A DNA stretch of 64,000 nucleotides, taken from assembly GCF_902686445.1 (NCBI RefSeq), contig NC_062232.1:77393440-77457439 (forward strand), read 5' to 3'. A model generated the notes under the pieces. It was not told where the DNA came from, did no database searches, and saw only the letters and a list, made by a program, of their open reading frames with translations. Numbering within the stretch: the stretch's first letter is position 1; each line of letters begins with the position of its first letter. This document shows, piece by piece, positions 12,801 through 21,278 of the stretch. Origin of the DNA: Sciurus carolinensis. Taxonomy: Eukaryota; Chordata; Mammalia; Rodentia; Sciuridae. The position numbers and the translations under genes were made by a program.

Positions 12801-13450
12801 TTTCATTCCATCAAGGTAAAATAGAATGTAGGGTAGTATGTCTATTGTTTTGCATTGCTAAGAGTTACTTTGTGGCATAACATATGGTCTGTTTTAGAGG
12901 AGAATCCATGTGCTGCTGAGAAAAAAGTGTACTCATTCATTGATGGATGGAATATTCTATACATGTCTGTTAAGTATAAATGATTGATTATATCATTCAG
13001 TTCTATAGTTTCTTTGTTCAATTCTTGTTTGGAAGATGTATCCAGTGGTGAGAAAGGTGTGTTAAAGTCATCCAGTATTGTTTTGTTGTGGTCTGTTTGT
13101 CTCTTAAAATTTAGAAAGGTTCGATTGACATACATACATGCTTCATTGTTGGGGGCATAAATATTTATGATTGTTATGTCTTGTTGAGGTATGACTCCCT
13201 TAAGCAGTATGAAATGTCCTTCATTATCCCTTCTGACTAACTTTGGCTTGAGGTCCACTTTATCTGATAGGAGGATGGAAACCCCTGCTCTTTACATTGT
13301 CCATGTGTGTGATATTTTTCCCAACCTTTCACTTTCAGTCTGTGGATGTCTTGTCCTATGAGATGTGACAATCCACTCTGCCAGTCTATGTCTTTTGATT
13401 AATGAGTTTAAGTCATTAACATTCAGGGTTAATTTTAAAATATGATTTGT
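9850..13450 (-). pseudogene. L1 ORF2 pseudogene (endonuclease-RT)
   Basis: Fragments of the reverse-transcriptase protein are readable on the minus strand. The endonuclease piece is at 13258-12842: the ALVRRDNEGHF-type strand, the NIYAPN motif and DDFNTPFSPLD. In the last, the usual catalytic G-D-F-N has become D-D-F-N, so the catalytic Asp and Asn survive. The finger region KSPGPDGF is at about 12085. The C-terminal [13 protein letters not shown] is near 10040. Frameshifts and stops break it into at least five pieces. Confidence 0.85.
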
Positions 13451-13549
13451 ATTCCCGGATATTTTGGCTTATTTTTTGCTTTTTACTTGACTTGATTTCT
13501 CCTTTGATTAGCTTTAACTTTAGTGTGGTTCCTCCCTTTCCTGCTTTCA

Positions 13550-14505
13550 CTGTTGTTTTTCATTTCCTCTTCATGGAATATTTTGCTGAGAATGTTCTGT
13601 TAAACAGGCTTTCTCTTTGTGAATTCTTTTGACTTGTTTATCATGGAAGATTTTTATTTCATAATCAAATCTGAAGCTGTTTGGCTGGATATAAGATTCT
13701 TGGTTGGCATTCATTTACTTTTAGAGCTTACTATATGTTGTTACAGGACCTTCTAGCTTTTTGGGTCTAGGTTGAGAAATCTGATGATACCTGAATTGTT
13801 TTTCCCCTATATGTAATCTGATACTTCTCTCTTGCAGTCTTTAAAATTCTATTCTTGCTTTACATGCTGGGCATTTTCATTATAATGTGCCTTGGTGTAG
13901 ATCAGTTGTAATTTTGTTCATTTGTTGTCCTATAAGCCTCTTGTATTTGATTTTCTATTTTATTCTTTAGGTTTGAGAAATGTTCTGATATTATTTCATT
14001 GAATAGACTGTTCATTCCTTTTGTTTGTATCTCTATGCCTTCCTCAATTCCAATAATTCTTAAATTTGGTCTTTTCATGTTATCCCATAGTTGTTGGAGG
14101 TCTTATTCATGATTTCTTACCATCTTCTCTGTGAGGTCAACTTTATTTTCAAGATGAAATATTTCATCTTTGTTGTCTGAGTTTCTGTCTTCCAAGGTAT
14201 CTAGTCTGTTGATGATACTTTCTATTGAGTTTTTATTTAGTTTACTTTTTCCTTCATTTCAAGAAATTCTGTTTGTTTGTTTTTTCAGAATCTTCCTGCA
14301 TTTGCTCTTTTAAATGTTTATTGAAGTGATCTTTTGTTGCCTGCATTTGCTCTCTTATATCATCATTTACTTCACAGATCAATATAGTTATTTACATTCT
14401 GAACTCCTTCTCTGACACTTCTTCTACTGTGCTGTCAATGGTTTCTATTAATATAGTATCTTGGTTAGTTTGACATACTTTCTTTGCTTGTTTTTTCATG
14501 TTGTT
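13550..14505 (-). pseudogene. L1 ORF1 pseudogene
   Basis: On the minus strand the sequence follows the ORF1 chaperone protein from a Met-Lys-Lys start region (complement of the TTTTTTCATGTTG stretch near 14495). It passes through a coiled-coil segment (the complement of TGCATTTGCTCTCTTAT at 14343-14360 encodes the repeated M-x-E-Q-M-Q heptads) to the RNA-binding C-terminus near 13560. There is no long open frame. Confidence 0.75.
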
Positions 14506-15900
14506 CATGTGTCTTCCCCTGTAGCAGTGTGAATTTGAGGTATTACAGTTTCTACTCTAGAGATTTATAGCATCCCTGCAGGTTTCCAATACTTCACCTT
14601 TAAGGGGGTGATCAATATTAACAGCACCCAATGCAAACAATATGCAACAGTAAACCAAAGAGTCCCTAATATGACATTAACAGTTTTTTTCACAATAAAC
14701 AGAGATGATGTGTTCAATTATTATCTACAACATAAATGTTAAGTTTGCAATATGGTCTGCAGTATCTAATGGTGGACAGAGAGAGAATGGGGGAAGGGAG
14801 TTGGGGTATAGAAATTGCCCATACCACTGGAAGACTGTACCCCAGGACTCTCCTTCAGGGTCCACTCATGTGATGCAGAAGCCTGGTCTTAGCCCCTTCC
14901 CTCACTTGTGGACCCCACAGTTCCTGGTCTCTAATTTAGTCTCTAAATTTTATCTCTCCTGCCCCTATCCTTTTGACTTCCAAATCAGGAAACTCTCTCT
15001 GGAGGTCTTCAGGGTCACCAGGACCAGGGTACCTGTGGAAGAAAATTGTTCTGTATTGGGCAGATCATGGTCAGGCATTGAAAGCTGTGCACCAGTCACG
15101 TAACTGAAAGCACTGGGCTGTGTGATAGCTAGGGAGTTGTTGGCAGACAGGATTGAGGAGCTGGAGGGCCCTGCCGAACTGGTGGGACCAGGTAATCGGT
15201 GGATGCCATATTGGGGAGGGAGTCATGGACCAGGGTGATGTCAGCTCCCAGCAAGTGCTGCTTAAGCTGTCTCTGGGAATTCTAGTGGGTACTGGGTTGG
15301 TTGACTGGGTGAGCTGGGATCAAGATGCCCTCACACCCTTTCCCCACCTACAGACCACTTGCAAGTTTCTCTTCTGCCTCTGCCCACCTAGCAGGTATAC
15401 CTTAGGGACCTTGGTGATGTTCTTTTAGGTCCTAGTTGTTATCCCTAAAAGGAAGTAGCCACAACCTTAGTTGGTGGTGGTGGCGGCAGCTAACCTGTAG
15501 GTACCTTGATATTGGGTTTCTTAGTCTCAGGCCAGTGTCCCAAGATGGATCCTGCCCCAACTAAAGATGGCAGTGGCAGCAGTGGAGGTAAGCCAAGATG
15601 GCAGTAGAGGTGTCCCAAGATGGAGGTGACTGCTTTCAGAGATGTGGCTGCGAGGGCAGGCCATGCAGTGGCAATCAACAGGCTGTTCAGAGATGCATCT
15701 CTGTGGTGTGTGGTGCTGTGGGCAGTTGGCTGTCTCCAGGCCCTGTCTGGTGTCCCAAAGTGGAGGCTACCATGTGGAGGGGAGATGTGGAGGCATCTGC
15801 AGTGTCCCAAAATGGAAGCTATCATGCATTGGTAAATAGGGAGCCACATCAGGGCGGGCATGGCATCTCTTACTTCCACTTTTAAAAAGCAATTTACATG
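14506..15900 (-). promoter_or_regulatory. L1 5' UTR with plus-strand CCAAGATGG repeats
   Basis: About 1.4 kb, GC-richer than its flanks. The ORF1-proximal part is shared with the antisense L1 at the window end. The distal part (15535-15850) carries repeated CCAAGATGG motifs at 15540, 15593 and 15615, plus degenerate GTCCCAAARTGGA versions near 15751 and 15803. These read on the plus strand, opposite to the L1. That they form a promoter is an inference. Open frames of up to 144 codons across this block have no recognisable motif. Confidence 0.5.
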
Positions 15901-15949
15901 CAGTCCTGCATGGCTAAAGTCCACAGGAAGTTACTGTGCTCATCAAATC

Positions 15950-16460
15950 ATGTGTTATCTACAGGAGAAATGTGGGCCCCAAAATTTTGATAAAAAGATC
16001 ACAAATTATCCTTAATTGGGGGCAGTTTTGTGACCCCCTGAACTTAGAGAGATAAGGATAATTCCTTTAATCATAAAATCTGTAGGAACAAGTTCCAATA
16101 AGAACTGGTCAGCATGGGCCAAAGTGACCTAGAGTTCTCATGGCAGTGGGAACTTGAAAGTCTGATGTCATCCTGCTGTCAATCAAAAGTCAAGAGATGG
16201 ACCTGGGTGCATCTCTGTAAACTTTCCTGGGACCCCAGTAAAACTGGAGAGCAAGAGTGGCAAACCATTTTTCTTCTCTCTTCCTTGAAAGAACCCCCTT
16301 TCCTATCCTTTCTAATAAACCCAAGCCTGTTACTCTGAGAGATGTGTCAGAAATCTTTATGGCCTGACTCAATGATCAGGGTGAAGGGAGTCTCTGCTCT
16401 GCCTCAGTTTCATGGAAGCTATAGTTGTTCCTTAAAACCAAAGCCCCAGCTCTGTAACAC
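15950..16460 (+). mobile_element. ERV LTR-like block, related to the one at 48.9-49.5 kb
   Basis: It shares AAGAACTGGTCAGCATGGGC (near 16100), the CAATCAAAAGTCAAGAG region, a CCAGTAAAACTGG TATA-like region and a TAATAAAC signal (near 16313) with the block at 48855-49475. It ends at a CTGTAACA similar to that copy's TTGTAACA. Termini and target duplication are not certain, and the internal region is absent. Confidence 0.5.
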
Positions 16461-16900
16461 TTGTGCTTCTGCATTACCCTCATGTCATGTTTCTGCTGGA
16501 AAGGACTGTGCCAAGGCTGTGGGCTGGTTTGCTGACATGTTGCTTGCTTTGCATTCCAATAGTTCTTGAGCATTTCCAGCATTCCAATATTTAATGGGCA
16601 TTTTCTGCATTTCAACAGTCCATAGCACTTCTTTTTTTAAATTAATTTTTAATTGGTGCATTATAATTATACATAATAGGGGGATACATTGTGGCATATG
16701 TACACATAACAAAATTTGGTCTATTTCATTCCCCAGTTCCCAACCTTGTACCTCCCCTTCTTCTGTAATGCAGGATCCTGTGAGTGCTGGAGGGTTCTTG
16801 TCTTTAGCACCTGAAGAATGAAATACCTAGATGATGATGGAGAGTGAGAATTCAGCAACAGATGTATTAGAAGCAAGCCAAAAAAAGCTCCCACATCATG
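16461..16900. other. Unassigned spacer with an L1-3'-end-like stretch
   Basis: The part around 16625-16745 (TTTTTAATTGGTGCATTATA, then CATTCCCCAGTTCCCAAC) looks like an antisense retroposon tail, but I cannot name the family. The rest shows nothing. Confidence 0.3.
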
Positions 16901-16906
16901 GGAAAT
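16901..16906. other. Provirus target-site duplication, left copy
   Basis: GGAAAT lies directly before the 5' LTR. The same six bases follow the 3' LTR at 26834-26839. Six base pairs is the usual duplication of betaretroviral integrases. Confidence 0.9.
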
Positions 16907-17224
16907 TGTAAGGGGCGGTCTCAGAGGGCCCCAGAGCCGCACCGTGGCCTGATCTCTAAGATGGCACCTGGCAGCTTGCCAGACATAGCTGCACTCATAT
17001 ACAAGTTTTAGGAAGTAACTCTGGTTGACTGTTGTACATGAGGCGATCCTGGTATCTGCCTGGAGACTGTTCCTTGATAGGCTGACTTTCCTGGTAGTCT
17101 ACTCTCTGATAGGCTGATGTTCTCAATATAAGTCTGAGACTTGCGGAATAAAGCCCTTTTTGGTTCCTGTGATCAAGACGAGCGTACGTGTTGTGATTGT
17201 CCCCGCGGGCGGTGGGCGATCATA
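16907..17224 (+). mobile_element. 5' LTR of the IAP-like provirus, 318 bp
   Basis: It begins TGTAAGGGGC and ends GCGATCATA. It contains a TATA-like CAATATAAGTC (near 17123), the polyadenylation signal AATAAA at 17147-17152 and a short GC-rich U5. A direct repeat TGATAGGCTGA occurs at 17075-17085 and 17107-17117. It differs from the 3' LTR at about eight positions by eye, mostly near the two ends. Confidence 0.95.
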
Positions 17225-17226
17225 AG

Positions 17227-17244
17227 TGGTGCCGAAACCCGGGA
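17227..17244 (+). promoter_or_regulatory. Primer binding site for tRNA-Phe
   Basis: TGGTGCCGAAACCCGGGA lies two bases after the LTR. It is the complement of the 3' end of mammalian tRNA-Phe including CCA, the primer classically used by intracisternal A-particles. Confidence 0.93.
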
Positions 17245-17529
17245 ACTTGAGTTACAAAGAAGGAACTGATCAGGTAAATACAGGGTAAGTAAAGTACAGT
17301 CTGGCCAGGTTAAAGTTCATGGGATAAGCAACAGAGACTAAGTATTTGTGTGTGCTTTTGCTTTTGTTTTATTAGTTAAAGTGGTCTGCTTTTGATTTGT
17401 TTAGCGGTAGCTAATGGGCACTGAAAAGTCACGAATGCGCATGGAAGGTCCCTTAAAGGATTTGCCCTACAGACCTAAAAGGTCCCTTACCTCCTGATAC
17501 TGTTGGAATTTTATTAGGTAGGAGCTCTA
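17245..17529 (+). pseudogene. Leader and remnant of gag / start of dUTPase
   Basis: Only about 285 bp separates the primer site from the dUTPase, so gag is effectively deleted. A short gag-like start is possible at 17413 (ATGGGC, Met-Gly, as for a myristoylated matrix protein) but it runs out within about 20 codons. The 11-bp AAGGTCCCTTA occurs at 17445-17455 and again at 17479-17489, a candidate microhomology scar of the deletion. From about 17484 the frame reads into the dUTPase P-P-D-T-V-G and L-L-G-R-S-S motifs, then shifts frame near 17529. Confidence 0.65.
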
Positions 17530-18093
17530 GTGCACTCAGGGGACTTAGTTATCCCTGGAGTTATTGACTCTGATTTTACAGGAGAAGTTAAAGTTCTTGC
17601 TCATTCTCCTCAAGGAATTATGTCCATATCACCTGGGGACCGCATAGCTCAGCTTTTGATTATTCCCAGCCTTCATAATAATTTTCCATCAACCACAGCA
17701 ACCAGGGGAACTGCAGGTTTGGGATCTTCTGGAGTTGATTTTGCCTGTCTTACCATGGACTTAAAAAATAGGCCAATGCTTAAAATAAAGATTAAAAATA
17801 GAGAATTTTTGGGACTCCTAGATACAGGAGCTGATACTAGCATTATTACCCTAAAAGATTGGCCAAAAGAATGGCCTCTACAAGTAGTGGAACAAACTTT
17901 AAGGGGATTGGGTGTAGCTACTAGCCCACAAAGGAGTAGTGCTGTATTAACTTGGAAAAATGAAGAGGGCCAACAGGGAACATTTCAACCTTATGTCTTA
18001 GACCATTTACCTGTTAATTTATGGGGCAGAGATATTCTCATACAAATGGATTTAGTACTCACTACAGAAGGCCATTATAGCCAAAAGGCTTAA
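17530..18093 (+). pseudogene. dUTPase C-terminus plus aspartic protease
   Basis: A 187-codon open stretch, continuing out of frame from the dUTPase start just upstream. The dUTPase part (residues 1-76) hydrolyses dUTP to keep uracil out of viral DNA. It shows G-V-I-D-S-D-F-T-G-E (uracil pocket, about residues 10-19), G-D-R-I-A-Q-L (about 36-42) and the Gly-rich R-G-T-A-G-L-G-S-S-G end (about 59-68). The retroviral protease follows: catalytic L-L-D-T-G-A-D-T (about 95-103) and the C-terminal N-L-W-G-R-D-I-L helix (about 163-170). In betaretroviruses these are made as a gag-frameshift product. Here there is no gag to shift from and no ATG: the frame opens with GTG. The motifs look well preserved. 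Confidence 0.88.
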
Positions 18094-18239
18094 AATCTAA
18101 TGGTAAAACAAGGTCATAAATGGGACAAGGGGCTTGGCTGTTATGGCCAGGAAATACCCAGTCAATTAGTGTTAAGGGCAATCGAGGTCGCCAAGGCTTG
18201 GGTTTTTCCTTGGGGCCACTGAACAAAAGTACGTAAAAA

Positions 18240-18603
18240 TAACTTGGAAGTCCAATGCACCAGTGTGGGTCTCTCAGTGGCCCCTGACATTAGAAAAACT
18301 TAAAGTGGCCCAAGAACTGGTACAACAACAATTAGAAGCAAATCATATTAGACCTTCAACTTCTCCTTGGAATACCCCTATTTTTAATACTCCAAATATA
18401 TTATTATGCCACTCTGAGGAAGATATTTTAAAGGATATTTACTCTGAATTAATATTACAACTCAAATTATGGGGACTCATTATAGCCCCTGAAAAGGTTC
18501 AAGTTGGTACTACACAAGAATTCTTAGAAGCCCAATTAATATCTTACAAGGGGATCCCCATCCCACATCTCCCAGAGAGCTCACTCCTGAAGCACGTCTG
18601 GTT
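18240..18603 (+). pseudogene. Reverse transcriptase remnant, palm deleted
   Basis: The open frame (18263 onward, 114 codons) starts with the RT finger sequence W-V-S-Q-W-P-L-T, runs through H-I-R-P-S-T-S-P-W-N-T-P-I-F (residues 28-41) and then jumps to I-L-L-C-H-S-E-E-D (near 18392). In intact family members these last residues lie just after the catalytic Y-x-D-D box. The join at about 18380-18392 therefore removes roughly the whole catalytic palm, including LPQG and YxDD. The thumb-side L-W-G-L-I-I-A-P-E-K-V-Q motif follows. It ends out of frame with the next pol fragment near 18570-18600. Confidence 0.85.
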
Positions 18604-19250
18604 TTGAATATTATACAAAAAAGATTAAATAAGGCCCAAGTAGATCGTATTGATCTCTCTCAGCCATTACAATTCATTGTTATTCCTAACAAGAAACCAC
18701 CCACTGGAGTCTTTTGGCAAGAGGGTTCCTTGTTTTGGGTCCATCTAGCCTGTTCACCCAATAAAACTCTCTTACCCTACCCTGAAGCAGTAGCTCAAGT
18801 AATCTTAAAGGCACTTAAATCATCTATCACAGTGTTTGGAATTCATCCAACTACTATCATTATTCCCTATGATAAGCATCAACTTTCTTGGTTATGTAAT
18901 TTCATGGATTCTTGGACTGTTGTTAGATGCTCCACTCAAGCTGACTTTGATATTCACTATCCTAAACATCCTTATATGCAATTTTGTAGTAATAATTCTG
19001 TAATATTCCCAAGAGCTACCTGACAACAACCTATTCCTAAGGCTCCTGTGATTTTCACTGATGAATCCAAAACAGAGACTGGAGCTATTTGTTATCTAGA
19101 TAAAGTCCAAACATTCCTTTTCCCTACTCAGATAGTTTATATGTAGTTCAAGCTCTCAGTAACTTAGAATGTGCAGGGCTTATTGCCTCAACTCTACTAT
19201 TTTTTATCCTTTTGAACTTTACAACAAATGATTTGGGATTGTTATAATTA
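18577..19250 (+). pseudogene. RT connection and RNase H remnant
   Basis: An open stretch from about 18604 to 19023 encodes the RT connection domain: a K-K-P-P-T-G-V-F-W-Q-E-G-S-L-F-W-V-H core near residues 30-47 and a Y-P-E-A-V-A-Q motif. After a stop at 19021, RNase H sequence continues. F-T-D-E-S-K-T-E-T-G-A is readable near 19058, where the usual catalytic T-D-G-S has become T-D-E-S. D-S-L-Y-V-V-Q-A-L follows near 19130. Stops and frameshifts break it, and no active polymerase could be made. Confidence 0.8.
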
Positions 19251-20340
19251 TTTCTTTATTGGACATATCAGAGTTCATACCAATTTACCTGGACCTTTAG
19301 CTCTAGGGAATAATGTAGCAGACATAGCAACTAATGATTCCCACATTTTTTCTGCATTTGAGGCAGCAAAAAATTATCATCAACAATTCCATGTTAATTC
19401 TACAACATTAAAACTGAAGTTTCCCATTACTACAGTCTTTCACCCCTTAGCCACGCTTTCTTTTCACCCAGGTGAACAAACAGTTCTAGGTTCACTGGTG
19501 CTGCCTCACAATCTACGCGTACCAGAAATATTACCTTTTGACCTACCCCAGTTTGTGTGTCCCCCCCTCTTTTATGTTTTTAACTTCTTCTCTTCTCAAT
19601 TGCACCTCAAGCAAATGCGTATTCCTACCTTCCTACCTGTTCCAGTCTCTGTTACAGATACAGAACTGCCAGTACTACTATCTAGAGACAAGAGAGATTT
19701 TGGCATCACAGCGGCTGTGGTCACTGCAATAGTGGTTTCTGCAACAGCAGCACTAGCAACTGCCATACCTACAGCAACAGCAGTCAATCACTTGGCCAAA
19801 AATACAGCTACAGCCTTACAGACTCAAGAAGCTCTAAACAACCATTTTAAGGCAGGCATACTCCTTGTAAATCAAAGAGTGGACTTACTACAAGAACAAG
19901 TGGATATCTTGCAAGAACTTTTGGGACTGGGATATGTTTATCCTTTAAGAGCAGTGTGTGTCACCCCTATTGCTTATAATAACCTTAGCTCTGCGGCTAT
20001 GTTATCTAAAAATCTCTCTGTCTACCTTACTGGCAATTGGTCATCTACGTTTGATAATTTAACCAGTCAGCTACGAGCTGAAATACTCAGAGTCAATGCC
20101 ACCAGGGTTCAAGTGGCATCGGTATCCGAGATGTTCTCTTTGTTATCTAAAGCCCTGGGATTGACAAAACAGTGGGCTGGAATAGTAGCTGTTCTGATCT
20201 GCTTAGGGATAGCCTATGTTATACGCAGCCAAATCAGAGCTCGCCAAGATGCCCGACGTCATCGACGGACTATAGTACAGGCTTTGACAGCCATTGAGAC
20301 AGGCACATCCCCCCAAGTACGGCTAAGCATGCTGGACTAG
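19228..20340 (+). CDS. Open 370-codon frame: RNase H/integrase N-terminus joined to env transmembrane subunit
   Basis: The longest intact ERV frame. Residues 10-35 are the end of RNase H (H-I-R-V-H-T-N-L-P-G-P-L, then N-N-V-A-D-I-A-T). Residues 45-66 are the start of the integrase zinc-binding domain, with an H-x3-H pair at 51 and 55. The rest of integrase and most of the surface subunit are missing. From about residue 75 it reads env: R-D-K-R (153-156) resembles a furin site, and an Ala/Val-rich fusion-peptide-like stretch spans 158-181. A heptad-type region covers about 184-235. Five N-x-S/T sequons lie between 252 and 292. A membrane helix is at 316-332, with a basic 38-residue tail. Only one Cys (244) lies between the cleavage site and the membrane helix, so there is no CX6CC motif; this fits IAPE-type rather than gammaretroviral env. 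There is no signal peptide, so membrane insertion as translated is doubtful. Confidence 0.72.
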   Translation: MIWDCYNYFFIGHIRVHTNLPGPLALGNNVADIATNDSHIFSAFEAAKNYHQQFHVNSTTLKLKFPITTVFHPLATLSFHPGEQTVLGSLVLPHNLRVPEILPFDLPQFVCPPLFYVFNFFSSQLHLKQMRIPTFLPVPVSVTDTELPVLLSRDKRDFGITAAVVTAIVVSATAALATAIPTATAVNHLAKNTATALQTQEALNNHFKAGILLVNQRVDLLQEQVDILQELLGLGYVYPLRAVCVTPIAYNNLSSAAMLSKNLSVYLTGNWSSTFDNLTSQLRAEILRVNATRVQVASVSEMFSLLSKALGLTKQWAGIVAVLICLGIAYVIRSQIRARQDARRHRRTIVQALTAIETGTSPQVRLSMLD

Positions 20341-20470
20341 TAGTCAAAGACGGGTAAGATCCGTGGAAATGCATACCAACCTAAGACAGGGTTCTGACGC
20401 CTGGAGGTCAGAATTCCAACGACGGGTAAGGATGTAATTTGCCATGGACAACCTAAGACAGGCATGGTCC
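20341..20470 (+). ncRNA. CTE-like RNA export element (two NXF1-type half-sites)
   Basis: Two identical motif pairs occur at a 72-nt offset. GACGGGTAAG lies at 20349-20358 and 20421-20430, and CAACCTAAGACAGG at 20377-20390 and 20449-20462. Within each 42-nt unit both motifs are perfectly conserved and the middle is different. The middles pair: TCCGTGG (near 20360) with CCATGGA (near 20443), one G-U pair included, plus AAAT with ATTT. The spacer forms a hairpin TTCTGAC / GTCAGAA (20392-20398 and 20407-20413, 8-nt loop). This is the architecture of the Mason-Pfizer monkey virus CTE, whose two internal loops bind the host mRNA exporter NXF1 (TAP) and let unspliced RNA leave the nucleus. It lies between env and the 3' LTR, as in that virus. 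Confidence 0.85.
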
Positions 20471-20494
20471 CAAGTCATCTTTTCTTTATTTAAT

Positions 20495-20505
20495 GAATAA
20501 TGGGG
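20495..20505. other. L1 target-site duplication, left copy
   Basis: GAATAATGGGG, repeated at 26502-26512. The duplicated bases belong to the provirus polypurine region just upstream of its 3' LTR. Confidence 0.9.
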
Positions 20506-21278
20506 GAGAGTCTTTCTGACCAGAACAAGCTCCAAGTCCTGGAGCCAGCGCAGCACAGCGTACTCTGGCACACAAACAGCTTCAGGGACCAGGATAGGGC
20601 AGCCAGAGACCTCCCCAAGTAGCCTGGACCCCTGCGGTGGGAGGTGCCTTTCAAGGCTAGTTTCTCAGACCAGACCGCCCAGTGAGAGGTTTTCTACATA
20701 GAACCAGCCACAAGCCCCCGAACCAACGGAGAGCTTTGATCCGCAAGCAGACTCTGGGATCAGGGCAGGGCAGCCAGAGACCTCTTCAGGCGGCTCTGCC
20801 CACTCCGGCCGCAGGCTCTCTTCACAGGGCGATCCAAGATGGCGGCCTCCAGAACCCAGGAGTTAAGAAGGGGAGGCATTGAGAGACTCGGACTGAAATA
20901 GAGCCACAGGTGAGTCTGTCCACTGGGTAAAGCTCGGCCCGGGTGGCAGGCCCAGATAGAGGTGGCTTATCGGAGCCGGGCAGGGCAGCTAGAGTCTTTC
21001 CAAGGTAGCCTTACACACTCCGGCAGTGGGCTCCTCCCACACGGCCAGCTGCACAGTGCAGGCCCACAGTGAGAGCCTTTCCGCACAGAGCCAGTTCCAA
21101 ACCGTGGAACCAGTAGGGGGCTAGGGGCAGTTTTCTTCGGATGCGCTGCATTATCAGATTCCTCCAAGACATCAGGCTACTGAAGGCTGGGAGGTGATAC
21201 ACTGAAAATCTACCAGGACACTATAAGCCAATAGTGGAAAACTGAAATATCTCAGTGTCCCACTGACAGCTGACCAAT
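20506..21278 (+). promoter_or_regulatory. L1 5' UTR with repeated units and a YY1-type site
   Basis: GC-rich (unlike the coding part) with irregular tandem units. AGGGCAGCCAGAGACCT occurs at 20596 and 20767 and a variant AGGGCAGCTAGAGTCT at 20982 (spacings 171 and 215). The companion CAGTGAGAG...ACAGAGCCAG segment occurs near 20680 and 21067. CAAGATGGCGGCC at 20835-20847 fits the YY1 consensus, the factor that positions L1 transcription starts in primates. The rodent L1 monomer arrangement is the nearest analogy, but these units are not the mouse monomers. Promoter activity is inferred. Confidence 0.75.

Larger units (their letters stand above)
9475..15900 (-). mobile_element. Near full-length but decayed antisense L1
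   Basis: Read on the minus strand, the order is 5' UTR (about 15900-14505), ORF1 (about 14500-13550), ORF2 (about 13450-9850) and a 3' UTR ending near 9475. The coding parts are collinear with the L1 at 20.5-26.5 kb and with the one at 58.1-64 kb. Its 5' UTR start (near 14540-14650) matches the 63.85-64.0 kb copy. Many stops and indels mark it as old. The 5' boundary is inferred from where L1-like composition gives way to an LTR-like block. Confidence 0.8.

Noticed and set aside
15490..15924. 144-codon open frame on the minus strand
   Set aside because: It lies in a GC-rich, repeat-containing block, has no recognisable motif, and overlaps several equally long frames in other phases.
17413..17470. 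Intact gag start
   Set aside because: A Met-Gly start is present but the frame ends within about 20 codons, and no matrix, capsid or zinc-knuckle motif follows.
19596..19787. 63-codon Ala/Val-rich minus-strand frame
   Set aside because: The complement of the env fusion-peptide region. Its composition is dictated by the real frame on the plus strand.
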